Shown: positions 14,142 to 20,171 of the stretch, one piece after another
Numbering within the stretch: the stretch's first letter is position 1
Layout: every line of letters starts with the position of its first letter
Source of the DNA: a virus
Length of the DNA: 24,231 nucleotides
Strand: one strand, 5' to 3'
Virus record (IMG/VR): IMGVR_UViG_3300042445_001169
Span: 1-24,231 of that record
The notes under the pieces: model-generated
What the model was told of the DNA's origin: nothing
What the model saw: only the letters and a program-made list of their open reading frames with translations
The model's database searches: none
Made by a program: the position numbers and the translations under genes

Positions 14142-14230
14142 GAGAATATCTCTATTAAAAATGCGACAAGGCCAACCAATACAGCCCCTAAAATACATAG
14201 CACTATAGTGCCCTTAGTTTTGTAACTCAT
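14138..14230 (-). CDS. Tiny single-helix membrane protein, 30 aa
   Basis: ATG at 14230 gives MSYKTKGTIVLCILGAVLVG ending LVAFLIEIFS: a basic N-terminus and one hydrophobic helix. It overlaps the next gene by 4 bases (ATGA) and the previous one by 4. A positive N-terminus suggests the helix is inserted with its N-terminus in the cytoplasm. Confidence 0.55.
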   Translation of the reverse strand: MSYKTKGTIVLCILGAVLVGLVAFLIEIFS

Positions 14231-14328
14231 AACTTTAAAATATAATGTGAATAAATAAATAGGCCAATTGCCCATACCAATAATACTGAGATAGCAGTGT
14301 AAACTATTGCTTTTTCTTTCTTATCCAT
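14227..14328 (-). CDS. Tiny single-helix membrane protein, 33 aa
   Basis: ATG at 14328 gives MDKKEKAIVYTAISVLLVWA ending IGLFIYSHYILKL: charged start, one hydrophobic helix, basic end. It overlaps the following gene by 4 bases (ATGA) and the preceding 51-aa gene by 8 bases. Confidence 0.55.
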   Translation of the reverse strand: MDKKEKAIVYTAISVLLVWAIGLFIYSHYILKL

Positions 14329-14476
14329 TTTTCTTTAAGTCTTCTACATATACCGCCATTGATAATACAAGCACACCAGCAGTAAAGAATAAAAATGTGG
14401 CGGTCATGTACTCAAAGTACGCACTCGGTAGTACCGATGCAAATAAGCCGTAGCTAATTTTAAATAGTGAATTCAT
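14321..14476 (-). CDS. Small membrane protein, 51 aa
   Basis: ATG at 14476 gives MNSLFKISYGLFASVLPSAY, then EYMTATFLFFTAGVLVLSMA and a charged tail VYVEDLKKNG. One strong hydrophobic helix (25-42) is preceded by a weaker hydrophobic segment. It overlaps the upstream gene by 4 bases (14473-14476) and the downstream tiny membrane gene by 8. First gene of the five-gene membrane cluster in transcription order. Confidence 0.6.
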   Translation of the reverse strand: MNSLFKISYGLFASVLPSAYFEYMTATFLFFTAGVLVLSMAVYVEDLKKNG

Positions 14477-14715
14477 AGGTCTGTATATTGATAAATTATT
14501 TCGTCAAAATCTCTAACTAAATTTTTGCTAACATTATCGTAGCTAGTCCATAACCAATCGTTACCATCGTAACACTGAAGTATATACTTCTTGGTAATTG
14601 GGTCTCGTGTAAACTTCATTTGCACCGTACGTTTGGTTGCGGTCGGTAGGTAGAATGTCCCGCCTTTCTTGCCAGAAATTAGTAACTCCCTGAACTTGTC
14701 TATTTGCTCTATCAT
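14473..14715 (-). CDS. Hypothetical protein, 80 aa
   Basis: ATG at 14715 gives MIEQIDKFRELLISGKKGGT, with a following beta-rich part (VQMKFTRDPITKKYILQCYD) and an acidic C-terminus. The frame has natural protein composition and couples by 4 bases to the next gene. It overlaps the 96-aa frame by 155 bases. Family unknown. Confidence 0.65.
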   Translation of the reverse strand: MIEQIDKFRELLISGKKGGTFYLPTATKRTVQMKFTRDPITKKYILQCYDGNDWLWTSYDNVSKNLVRDFDEIIYQYTDL

Positions 14716-14851
14716 TTTCTATCTTATTTAAAAAGTGCTGATGCTTCGCATTATTGTATTGCTCCACAAAATTTAATATTTGATTGTCGTACTTGCAAGC
14801 CTGCCCAAATTGGGTGTACTCACACCATTCGTTGTATGTCATTTGCTCCAT
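14561..14851 (-). CDS. Hypothetical protein, 96 aa, with long overlap into the next gene
   Basis: ATG at 14851 overlaps the methylase-like stop by 13 bases and gives MEQMTYNEWCEYTQFGQACK, a helical N-terminal half up to about residue 50. The second half overlaps the 80-aa gene in another frame. At the overlap point the third frame reads AAA-TGA, so a one-base shift would end this protein exactly at the start of the next gene. The second half may therefore be a recent extension. The N-terminal half is more credible than the C-terminal one. Confidence 0.55.
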   Translation of the reverse strand: MEQMTYNEWCEYTQFGQACKYDNQILNFVEQYNNAKHQHFLNKIENDRANRQVQGVTNFWQERRDILPTDRNQTYGANEVYTRPNYQEVYTSVLRW

Positions 14852-15513
14852 TGTTTAGCGATGGCTTTAGCCATTCCTTGAAAAGTTTTACTGCGTAATG
14901 TTCTGCGTTGCTCGGGTGTCTTAGCTTCGCTTAGTGCTTTATAATACCACATAGGTTGCTTCTTTGTTTTACCCGTTTTACTATCAGTCCATTCAAAGAA
15001 TTCCCCTTTTTCTACTACATCTGTAGGCACAAGTTTAGGTAATCCTTTTAACCAAAAACATGTAGACTTACTAGCTTTGTCACCAAACATCCATGGTTGT
15101 ACAATTTGATCGGGCTTTCGCCATTGACTCGAAAGCGAACCAATAGGGTTCTCAATTGCAATACAAGGAATATCACAATCATAAAGTCTTTTCGCAAATG
15201 CTACTGCATCATCTCTATCTTTAATTCGATTAGGATATCTAGGATGAGGTCTTCTCTCCTGGGTTGGCAGATGTTTATCATCGGGATGATACAACCATCC
15301 CGCACCACTAGCAGATAAGAACGTACATGGTGGATGGGCAATCATTATATCCCACCCATCATTAACAATCTTAAATACATCCCCTTGTATATGCCACTCG
15401 GGATGACCACCACTACAAGGTAACAAGTCGCAACTGAATGCCTCATGACCTAAGGCTCTTAACTCTTTTGTTATTGCTTGGCTTTCTTCACAAGCTACAA
15501 GTATTCGTTTCAT
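14839..15513 (-). CDS. DNA cytosine-methyltransferase-like protein
   Basis: 224 residues. Two hallmarks of C5-cytosine methylases are present and in order: PPC at 61-63 (MIAHPPCTFLS, catalytic Cys of motif IV) and ENP at 121-123 (CIAIENPIG, motif VI). The N-terminus MKRILVACEESQAITKELRA takes the place of the SAM-binding motif I, but lacks the usual F-x-G-x-G. No target-recognition domain of usual size is visible; host enzymes are 330 residues or more. It may methylate phage DNA against restriction, or be a divergent member with another base-modifying role. Its start overlaps the Cys-rich gene upstream by 26 bases. Confidence 0.8.
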   Translation of the reverse strand: MKRILVACEESQAITKELRALGHEAFSCDLLPCSGGHPEWHIQGDVFKIVNDGWDIMIAHPPCTFLSASGAGWLYHPDDKHLPTQERRPHPRYPNRIKDRDDAVAFAKRLYDCDIPCIAIENPIGSLSSQWRKPDQIVQPWMFGDKASKSTCFWLKGLPKLVPTDVVEKGEFFEWTDSKTGKTKKQPMWYYKALSEAKTPEQRRTLRSKTFQGMAKAIAKQWSK

Positions 15514-15772
15514 ATTTTAATTCATTTATACGTTTACCAATTGATATAATTCTAAGTGCTTTAAAATCGCTGATCTCGTAGTAATCAGCGAATGCTTGAA
15601 AGGTGATGAAATTGTTTAACCAATCTAAGTACATCATCTCAATTTTAATTCTCATTCCATTGAATGCATTACATCTTTCGCAGATGTCACCATCAAACCA
15701 TAGGTCATGCCGACCTTGCAATTCGCCACATTCGTAGCAAGACCAAATGTCTTCGTGCTTTGTAAGTCCCAT
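15488..15772 (-). CDS. Zinc-ribbon protein with C-terminal helical domain, 94 aa
   Basis: Two knuckles, C12-Y-E-C15 and C31-E-R-C34, with GELQGRHDLWFDGDI between them form a zinc ribbon. The C-terminal part (DWLNNFITFQAFADYYEIS, then FKALRIISIGKRINEL) looks like a helix-turn-helix. It ends 26 bases inside the methylase-like gene. A DNA-binding regulator or recruitment factor is plausible; the family is not known to me. Confidence 0.75.
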   Translation of the reverse strand: MGLTKHEDIWSCYECGELQGRHDLWFDGDICERCNAFNGMRIKIEMMYLDWLNNFITFQAFADYYEISDFKALRIISIGKRINELKYETNTCSL

Positions 15773-15783
15773 TGTATTTAAGT

Positions 15784-16152
15784 TTATAGTTCAGCAGTAA
15801 AACAGCACTCATCTGCATTAGGATGTTGCTCAAAAAAATCTAAAATCTTTTTACCAAAAAACCAATCAGCAAAATAGGGTACATACTTTGGGTCAATTCC
15901 CTCATCAATTAACTTAGCATCATTATAAGAAATATTCTTTTCAAAAAAGATTTCCAGTTTTTGCTTGAACTCCCCCATATGTTTTTCTAATTCAGCCATT
16001 CGCTTATGTGTGGTGTCAAGATATTCTCTGTATATCACATATTCTATTTCATATGGCTCTTGCTCTACTGCTCCAAAGGATTCCCCTACATCTGAGGATT
16101 GAACTCCAAACCAAAACTTGCCTTCAATGTCACCTCCATAATATCTTCCCAT
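15784..16152 (-). CDS. Hypothetical protein with MGRYY-GDIEGKFWFG N-terminus, 122 aa
   Basis: The N-terminus MGRYYGGDIEGKFWFGVQSS is striking and I recall similar openings in small proteins of environmental phages and plasmids, function unknown. The middle is a charged helix (YLDTTHKRMAELEKHMGEFK), and the end (ADECCFTAEL) is acidic with a Cys pair. It is preceded by a 50-base gap whose motif recurs before the gene at 17690-18193, so its translation or transcription may be controlled through that leader. Confidence 0.78.
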   Translation of the reverse strand: MGRYYGGDIEGKFWFGVQSSDVGESFGAVEQEPYEIEYVIYREYLDTTHKRMAELEKHMGEFKQKLEIFFEKNISYNDAKLIDEGIDPKYVPYFADWFFGKKILDFFEQHPNADECCFTAEL

Positions 16153-16163
16153 AATTTTAGATT

Positions 16164-16186
16164 GGTTGACCTATACACCATAAGGT
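16164..16186 (-). promoter_or_regulatory. Pseudoknot-capable 5' leader motif, copy B
   Basis: On the minus strand: ACCTT-AT-GGT-GTA-TAGGTCAACC, 11 bases before the ATG at 16152. ACCT can pair with AGGT and GGT with ACC in crossing order (H-type pseudoknot). Copy A at 18206-18228 is identical in 18 of 23 positions, and both sit in gaps of exactly 50 bases. Confidence 0.6.
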
Positions 16187-16202
16187 TATTAGATTGATGT
16201 TT

Positions 16203-16676
16203 TTAATTTTCGTTTGCGTATTCAAAAAATAATTCTTCTAGTTCTTTAATCTCTTCTTCTGTACAGAAGTCAAACTGCTTAATGAAGTCATCGAATGGCT
16301 CGGCATCATCTAACCTATGCATCACCTCCATTTCAATGAACTCAAACCAATCCATAAAATGATATCGACCCTCTAGGTAATCAAACTGCAAGTCCATAAT
16401 TTTGACACCATCTTTGTAGCTTAACTTTCCTGCAAAACCTGCACCTGCCTCGCTGTATTCGCACTCGATAAGCACACCAAATTCTTTGCTTATATTTTGT
16501 ATCCACTCCTCAGGTGGTGACCACTTCGTTTCTGAACTGAATGTAAGTTCAGTCCCATCATTCAATATTATATCTAATGAATACATGTCATCACTCATGC
16601 TCATGTCTTCATTTAGTTTTTGGATTGCCTCCGCATCCCCGAAAGCTTGCATCCAATTGTAACAAATATTTGCCAT
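16203..16676 (-). CDS. Api92/DUF1281-like protein with ferredoxin-like fold
   Basis: 157 residues. The pattern MANICYNWMQAFGD, then ETKWSPPEEWIQNISKEFGV, CEYSEAGAGFAGKLSYKDG and a Trp-rich C-terminal part matches the Api92-like/DUF1281 proteins found in phages and conjugative plasmids: the W-x-P-P-x-x-W and Y-x-E-x-G-x-x-F-x-G motifs are both present. The family's biochemical role is not established. It is very acidic. It precedes the 122-aa gene with a 50-base gap holding leader motif B. Confidence 0.8.
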   Translation of the reverse strand: MANICYNWMQAFGDAEAIQKLNEDMSMSDDMYSLDIILNDGTELTFSSETKWSPPEEWIQNISKEFGVLIECEYSEAGAGFAGKLSYKDGVKIMDLQFDYLEGRYHFMDWFEFIEMEVMHRLDDAEPFDDFIKQFDFCTEEEIKELEELFFEYANEN

Positions 16677-16708
16677 CTTAAATTGTATTTAAAGTTTAGA
16701 ATTGATTA

Positions 16709-16993
16709 TTAACGTGTCATCGCAAGCTTGCGATTTGGGTTGTCTTCAAATGCTTTGGTGCATTCCGCTTTTATGTCGGCATCTACAATCTCCCATATAC
16801 CTTCATATTGTCCAAACCTGCTAGAATATGTGCATACATTAAGTATGCCTTTATTCTTTTTAACATAGTCTCTTATTTCATGCATATCCTTGCCAAAAAC
16901 CTCATACATACTTAATGTACCCTTTTGACCCCACTTATCTACATCGCAAGTGGCATGGAATTCTACTAGTTTTTGTTTGATTAAATCCTGCAT
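16709..16993 (-). CDS. Hypothetical protein, 94 aa
   Basis: Begins MQDLIKQKLVEFHATCDVDK, with WGQKGTLSMYEVFGKDMHEI following. A mixed alpha/beta soluble protein with two Cys after the start region and no motif I can name. Its ATG lies one base after the stop of the upstream 69-aa gene, so the two are translated from the same message. Family unknown. Confidence 0.7.
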   Translation of the reverse strand: MQDLIKQKLVEFHATCDVDKWGQKGTLSMYEVFGKDMHEIRDYVKKNKGILNVCTYSSRFGQYEGIWEIVDADIKAECTKAFEDNPNRKLAMTR

Positions 16994-16994
16994 C

Positions 16995-17204
16995 TTATAA
17001 GGTGTTTAAAAAGTTAAGAATTGATTGCGTTTTTGTAGTGTATTGACCTATGTATTCGGTCAATGCCTCACTAATTTCAGTAAAAATTGAACATTCCAGT
17101 ATGTCCTGGGTTTCCCGATTGAAAACCTTTACGATGATTACACCTGCATCAGATGCTACCACATGTAGGCTATATTCGCCTTGGTTAATTATTTTCCTTG
17201 CCAT
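16995..17204 (-). CDS. Hypothetical protein, 69 aa
   Basis: MARKIINQGEYSLHVVASDA with strands VIIVKVFNRE and a helical C-terminus (ISEALTEYIGQYTTKTQSIL). Likely a small beta-sheet fold with one helix. The start overlaps the gene at 17185-17466 by 20 bases. No recognised family; a host-directed small protein is possible given its place in the promoter-proximal part of the early block. Confidence 0.65.
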   Translation of the reverse strand: MARKIINQGEYSLHVVASDAGVIIVKVFNRETQDILECSIFTEISEALTEYIGQYTTKTQSILNFLNTL

Positions 17205-17466
17205 GATAAAAAGGTATTATATATTTATTTAAAAATTCAATCGGCTCTAAATCTGATACAATAGGACGCCATGTATTTGCGTAGTTGTATTCCTTTTGCC
17301 CATTGCCTAGGCTTGTCACTTGAAGCGTGCATATATCGCTAAATTTGCCATCTAGTTTTGCAAGGTGAACGTACAGCGTAACATTGCCCCGTTCCCATTC
17401 CTTGATTAGCATGCCATCTTTATGTGGCCCTACTATATCCTCTCTGTTTATTATTGTAGTGTTCAT
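17185..17466 (-). CDS. Hypothetical protein, 93 aa
   Basis: Starts MNTTIINREDIVGPHKDGML. The middle reads as alternating strands (GNVTLYVHLAKLDGKFSDIC, then LQVTSLGNGQKEYNY), followed by LEPIEFLNKYIIPFYHG. It overlaps the upstream 75-aa gene by 4 bases (ATGA coupling). The family is not recognised. Confidence 0.68.
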   Translation of the reverse strand: MNTTIINREDIVGPHKDGMLIKEWERGNVTLYVHLAKLDGKFSDICTLQVTSLGNGQKEYNYANTWRPIVSDLEPIEFLNKYIIPFYHGKENN

Positions 17467-17690
17467 ACGTTCGATAAAATATAGTTTTTAATTTCATTCG
17501 CTTTGCTCATGCATAGGCGATGCTCTAAAAAGTTTGTTAGGTATTCGGTTTCTGCCTGAACATATTCAGCCCTACCGAAGTAAAAATTTATTTCCTCCGT
17601 TCCCGTTTGGATGTTAGTTAGTTTTGATTTAGGCTTGATTAATACCTTGTATTTATCCTCCGAAATTCCAAGCTTGAATGTCTTTTGCAT
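17463..17690 (-). CDS. Hypothetical protein, 75 aa
   Basis: MQKTFKLGISEDKYKVLIKP leads into a small protein with a beta-rich N-terminus and a helical C-terminus (ETEYLTNFLEHRLCMSKANE). The ATG overlaps the upstream stop by one base (TAATG), and its own stop overlaps the next ATG by four. Family unknown. Confidence 0.68.
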   Translation of the reverse strand: MQKTFKLGISEDKYKVLIKPKSKLTNIQTGTEEINFYFGRAEYVQAETEYLTNFLEHRLCMSKANEIKNYILSNV

Positions 17691-18193
17691 TACACGAATT
17701 TTAAGTTATTATTTAATACTTTATTGCCTTCAGAAACCAATTTGTCGTAGGATCGGCGAAGGGTATCCCTACCATTTGAGCTCATAAGCATTTGAGATAT
17801 GGTAACTTTGGTAGTCCCTTTCTTAAATGTCATGATGGCAAACGTGCCCTTGCTTTCGTCCTTTGTGTAACAAATTCCCTTGTCAAATTCCCTTTGCATA
17901 CGGGCTTTATCTTTCTTTGCATAGTGTGCCTCTAGCCACTCTTCAAAAAGGTCATCGATGGTCGTAAACGTGTCGTAATATTGCTCTTCCTTTGTTGCCT
18001 CGCAATATGCTACAAATGCCTTGTAATCATCGTCATTATCTGTAGGTCTAACCCATGTGCACCCGCCTCGGCCTTCATTACTTGCCATGCCTACCCGCTT
18101 GCCATTGAAATAAACCAAGGCTTGAAAACAATTTGTTTCTTCGGAGTTCCACTCTGAAAATTTTACGTTTTTTAATTCGATTGTATTTTTCAT
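17690..18193 (-). CDS. Hypothetical protein, 167 aa
   Basis: I chose the ATG at 18193 (MKNTIELKNVKFSEWNSEET) because the longer frame from 18295 would run through the upstream gene and the leader motif A. Visible features: FQALVYFNGKRVGMASNEGR with GGCTWVRP, an acidic stretch (DNDDDYKAF), and C-terminal beta strands GTFAIMTFKKGTTKVT. This suggests a mixed fold with an early beta-sheet. It is the first gene after the leader motif, which suggests dosage control. Function unknown. Confidence 0.75.
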   Translation of the reverse strand: MKNTIELKNVKFSEWNSEETNCFQALVYFNGKRVGMASNEGRGGCTWVRPTDNDDDYKAFVAYCEATKEEQYYDTFTTIDDLFEEWLEAHYAKKDKARMQREFDKGICYTKDESKGTFAIMTFKKGTTKVTISQMLMSSNGRDTLRRSYDKLVSEGNKVLNNNLKFV

Positions 18194-18205
18194 TTTTATT
18201 GGTAC

Positions 18206-18228
18206 GGTTGACCTAAGTACCGAAAGGT
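18206..18228 (-). promoter_or_regulatory. Pseudoknot-capable 5' leader motif, copy A
   Basis: On the minus strand: ACCTT-TC-GGT-ACT-TAGGTCAACC, 12 bases before the ATG at 18193. Pairings ACCT/AGGT and GGT/ACC cross, and a second possible pairing GGTAC/GTACC lies around the second stem. It matches copy B at 16164-16186 in sequence, order and distance to the start codon. Confidence 0.6.
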
Positions 18229-18243
18229 TTAGTAAATGATATC

Positions 18244-18912
18244 TTAGTGAGGTAATATAGTTACGGATTTGGCTTTTGATTGCGTGCCCATGCAAAGCTT
18301 ACAATTGTCGCAGGTGGTTTTTTGGCCTGCCTCCTTTGAAGCGGGGCAAGTAACATAATCTTTACTTTCGGTTTGACCTACAAAAAATGTACGGAAGCCC
18401 GATTTTTGTGCAAGGTTTGAGATTGTTTCCGTTTCTACGGAGGCCATGAAATAATTTTTAGCCCATGGATTTTTGTGCCATTGGTGGGTATAACCCGTCC
18501 AAAATTTAGCACGCTTTGAAATTTTACCTATTAACGCTTCGCCTAATAAAATAGGCTCGCCATATGAGCCGAAACGCACGCCCTTACCTTCAATAGCTTG
18601 CAAGAGGTCGGCCTCCATTGCGGGGGATAGTTCAGGGATATTATCAAGCCCTAAATTACGCAGGCTTCTAACCTTTGAGGCTAGACCCATCTCACTTTGC
18701 CCCTTTCGAACATAGCAAGTCTTATTGATATCCTTTGAATGCGGGCAGTCAAAACAAACTGCCTTGTCTGACAAGGTGCTAATTTTTGCGTCTGACTCTA
18801 TCCACTCCGAAGGAATGATATAATTTTGAATAAGCGCACCCGTTTTGGTGTTTGAGGTAGCAAACTGAAAATTCACTACAGCGTTTCCTAGTTTGAAATT
18901 AAAGTTTTTCAT
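18244..18912 (-). CDS. Cys-rich protein, DUF7227-like
   Basis: 222 residues with seven well-spaced cysteines: C53-x2-C56, C66, C189, C201-x2-C204-x2-C207. The region VRFGSYGEPILLG, then FWTGYTHQWH, FMASVETETISNLAQKSGFR and the end CPASKEAGQKTTCDNCKLCM is a pattern I recall from a phage and plasmid family of unknown function (DUF7227). The cysteines probably bind zinc or an Fe-S cluster. Its leader shares the ACGTWATGAAAAAC start context with the next gene upstream. Placed near the promoter, it is likely expressed early and in quantity. Confidence 0.78.
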   Translation of the reverse strand: MKNFNFKLGNAVVNFQFATSNTKTGALIQNYIIPSEWIESDAKISTLSDKAVCFDCPHSKDINKTCYVRKGQSEMGLASKVRSLRNLGLDNIPELSPAMEADLLQAIEGKGVRFGSYGEPILLGEALIGKISKRAKFWTGYTHQWHKNPWAKNYFMASVETETISNLAQKSGFRTFFVGQTESKDYVTCPASKEAGQKTTCDNCKLCMGTQSKAKSVTILPH

Positions 18913-18938
18913 TACGTATATTTTTAAGATGAATAAAT

Positions 18939-19253
18939 TTATTTAACGATATCAAAACAAAGACCCTCAAAACCTAGGTTATAATATTTCCCCCCCTCGA
19001 TAATTGTGGGCTCAATTACACCACTATATACAACGTGTCCGCATTCATAGTTTGTAACATGTAAGCTATCCCCCTCTAGTTGGTAATTATCCTCATTAGT
19101 AGAAACAATAGAAATAAAATCGTTTATTGAATCCTCATGAATATAGGGCATATACCAACCATTCCAACCGCTTTTAGGATTATGCAATCCTTTAAAATGG
19201 CACTCTGTTTCATCAAAGGTAAAAATTGCAGGCACTAAGATTTCGTTTTTCAT
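18939..19253 (-). CDS. Hypothetical protein, 104 aa, first gene of the leftward block
   Basis: ATG at 19253 (MKNEILVPAIFTFDETECHF) is preferred to 19316, which would place the -7 and most of the -33 promoter elements inside the coding region. The protein is beta-rich with W and Y clusters (NGWYMPYI) and ends GLCFDIVK. It is promoter-proximal, about 27 bases downstream of the predicted transcription start, so it is probably one of the first phage proteins made; such proteins often target the host. Family unknown. Confidence 0.7.
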   Translation of the reverse strand: MKNEILVPAIFTFDETECHFKGLHNPKSGWNGWYMPYIHEDSINDFISIVSTNEDNYQLEGDSLHVTNYECGHVVYSGVIEPTIIEGGKYYNLGFEGLCFDIVK

Positions 19254-19285
19254 AACGTATTTTTTAAGGTGATTAAATTCTTTTG

Positions 19286-19316
19286 CAATACTAAAAAGGT
19301 TTTTTTTATTGTGCAA
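19286..19316 (-). promoter_or_regulatory. Leftward Bacteroidota-type promoter for the early block
   Basis: On the minus strand TTG (19314-19316), 20 bases, then TAGTATTG (19286-19293), one mismatch from the Bacteroidota -7 consensus TAnnTTTG at the normal spacing. The predicted start is near 19280, just ahead of the gene at 19253. Confidence 0.65.
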
Positions 19317-19323
19317 GTTTTTT

Positions 19324-19352
19324 TGTAGAATATTTGTAGAAAAAATGTAGAA
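19324..19352. repeat. Three TGTAGAA repeats at exact 11-base spacing
   Basis: TGTAGAA occurs at 19324, 19335 and 19346, one helical turn apart, so all face the same side of the DNA. They lie about 45-70 bases upstream of the predicted leftward start, the normal place for an activator or phased operator. Confidence 0.7.
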
Positions 19353-19577
19353 TAAAAATAGGCTGTTTACCTGGGTTGAGGGGTAAAAATGGCGATTGCG
19401 GGCTGTATGGGCACTTTTTGGTTGTTTTGATCCCTAAATTTGTGTTTTTATTTGGTAATTGTTTGAGGGAAAAAATAGGTAGAAATTTTGAAAGGCTTTG
19501 AACTTCGACAATTTTTGGCGGGGTGCAATACGTCCTCTCTAATCACCTAAATTTGTTTTTCAATTGCCCTAAATAAA

Positions 19578-19711
19578 TTTTTAGACGAGCCTAAAAAATA
19601 ATAGGATGGGAATATTTAGATAAATGTCTAAATGCTTCGCTATTGTGGTAGCCTAAAAATATCGGCATGTCCTGGCGGGTTAGATAGTTAGACAAATACC
19701 TAAATGTTTCG
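19578..19711. repeat. Cluster of TTTAG...CTAAA inverted repeats
   Basis: Three inverted repeats: TTTTTAG-ACGAGC-CTAAAAA (19578-19597), TTTAGA-TAAATG-TCTAAA (19615-19632) and TTAG-ACAAATAC-CTAA (19688-19703). The last two are also direct repeats of each other, through TAAATG(C/T)TTCG. They look like binding sites for one dimeric protein. Confidence 0.6.
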
Positions 19712-19745
19712 GGGGCAGGGGCAGAGTCAACCGAGCGAGCGAGGT

Positions 19746-19767
19746 AGCATAGCACAGCATAGCACAG
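19746..19767. repeat. Tandem 10-base repeat AGCATAGCAC x2
   Basis: Two exact copies, 19746-19755 and 19756-19765, followed by AG. Just before it GAGCGAGCGAG also repeats a 4-base unit. Origin-like direct repeats or simple slippage are both possible. Confidence 0.65.
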
Positions 19768-19828
19768 AGCCCGCAGGAAAAAGCCAAAAATCTACGGCAA
19801 AAAGTTCCGAATCGCACCCCCCCTACCT

Positions 19829-19851
19829 CGAAAAGAGCCGTTTTCTTTTCG
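19829..19851. other. Perfect hairpin CGAAAAGA-N7-TCTTTTCG
   Basis: Arms 19829-19836 and 19844-19851 with loop GCCGTTT, next to a run of C on the left and GGGCCC on the right. There is no U-tract on either strand, so it is not a standard terminator. A structural site of an origin or a packaging site is possible. Confidence 0.5.
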
Positions 19852-19968
19852 GGCCCCGGCAGTCAGAATGGTGGTGTTACCCTTCACCCCTATTTTTCTA
19901 ATTATAGTATTGTACTTTTCCAAGACCAATTGTACTATTCGTAAAGTTGTACATTTGGTCACTAAATT

Positions 19969-20151
19969 GTGTACACTTTTTTTCAAAGTTTACATTTATA
20001 ACTTATTGATATATAGTTATTTATATATTTTATTATTCTATTATGTATAAAATGAACAAAATATAAAGGAAAATTAGAAAAAATTTTTTTTCTCTAAAAT
20101 AAAAATATATTTAGTACGTAAGTGGCACTAAAGTTCTACACTTGTACACAA
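19969..20151 (+). repeat. Duplicated AT-rich element, copy 2 (GTGTAC-bounded)
   Basis: Same order and spacing as copy 1 (9784-9965): GTGTACAC at 19969, the core 19985-20015 with a single T/C difference, GAACAAAATATA further on, and TTGTACACAA at 20142-20151. More TTGTAC words precede it near 19930 and 19948. It ends about 20 bases upstream of the groEL promoter. Confidence 0.85.
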
Positions 20152-20171
20152 ATTTATTTCTGGCATGATTA

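Larger units (their letters stand above)
19353..19968. other. Gene-free region with repeats and inverted repeats (origin/control candidate)
   Basis: I see no convincing gene here. Contents: CCTAAATTTG twice (19433-19442, 19546-19555); TTTTTAG-N6-CTAAAAA (19578-19597); two related 25-base units with TTTAG/CTAAA arms ending in TTCG (19615-19639 and about 19687-19711); a 10-base tandem repeat (19746-19767); a GC-rich patch about 19705-19865 with a run of C; and a perfect 8-bp hairpin (19829-19851). The 65-aa frame at 19704-19901 has low-complexity composition and looks spurious. Position between divergent gene blocks fits a replication origin or master control region. Confidence 0.6.

Noticed and set aside
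16164-18228. Identity of the shared leader motif with the preQ1-I riboswitch
   Set aside because: Size and pseudoknot form are similar, but the conserved preQ1-I loop and A-rich tail sequences are missing.
19324-19352. CRISPR-like repeat array
   Set aside because: Units are 7 bases at 11-base spacing with no room for spacers, and no cas genes are present in the window.
19829-19851. Terminator at the GC-rich hairpin
   Set aside because: No U-tract follows on either strand.
19704-19901. 65-aa plus-strand frame in the GC-rich patch
   Set aside because: Low-complexity Ser/Gly/Pro composition, covers tandem repeats and a hairpin, and has no leader or coupling to a gene.
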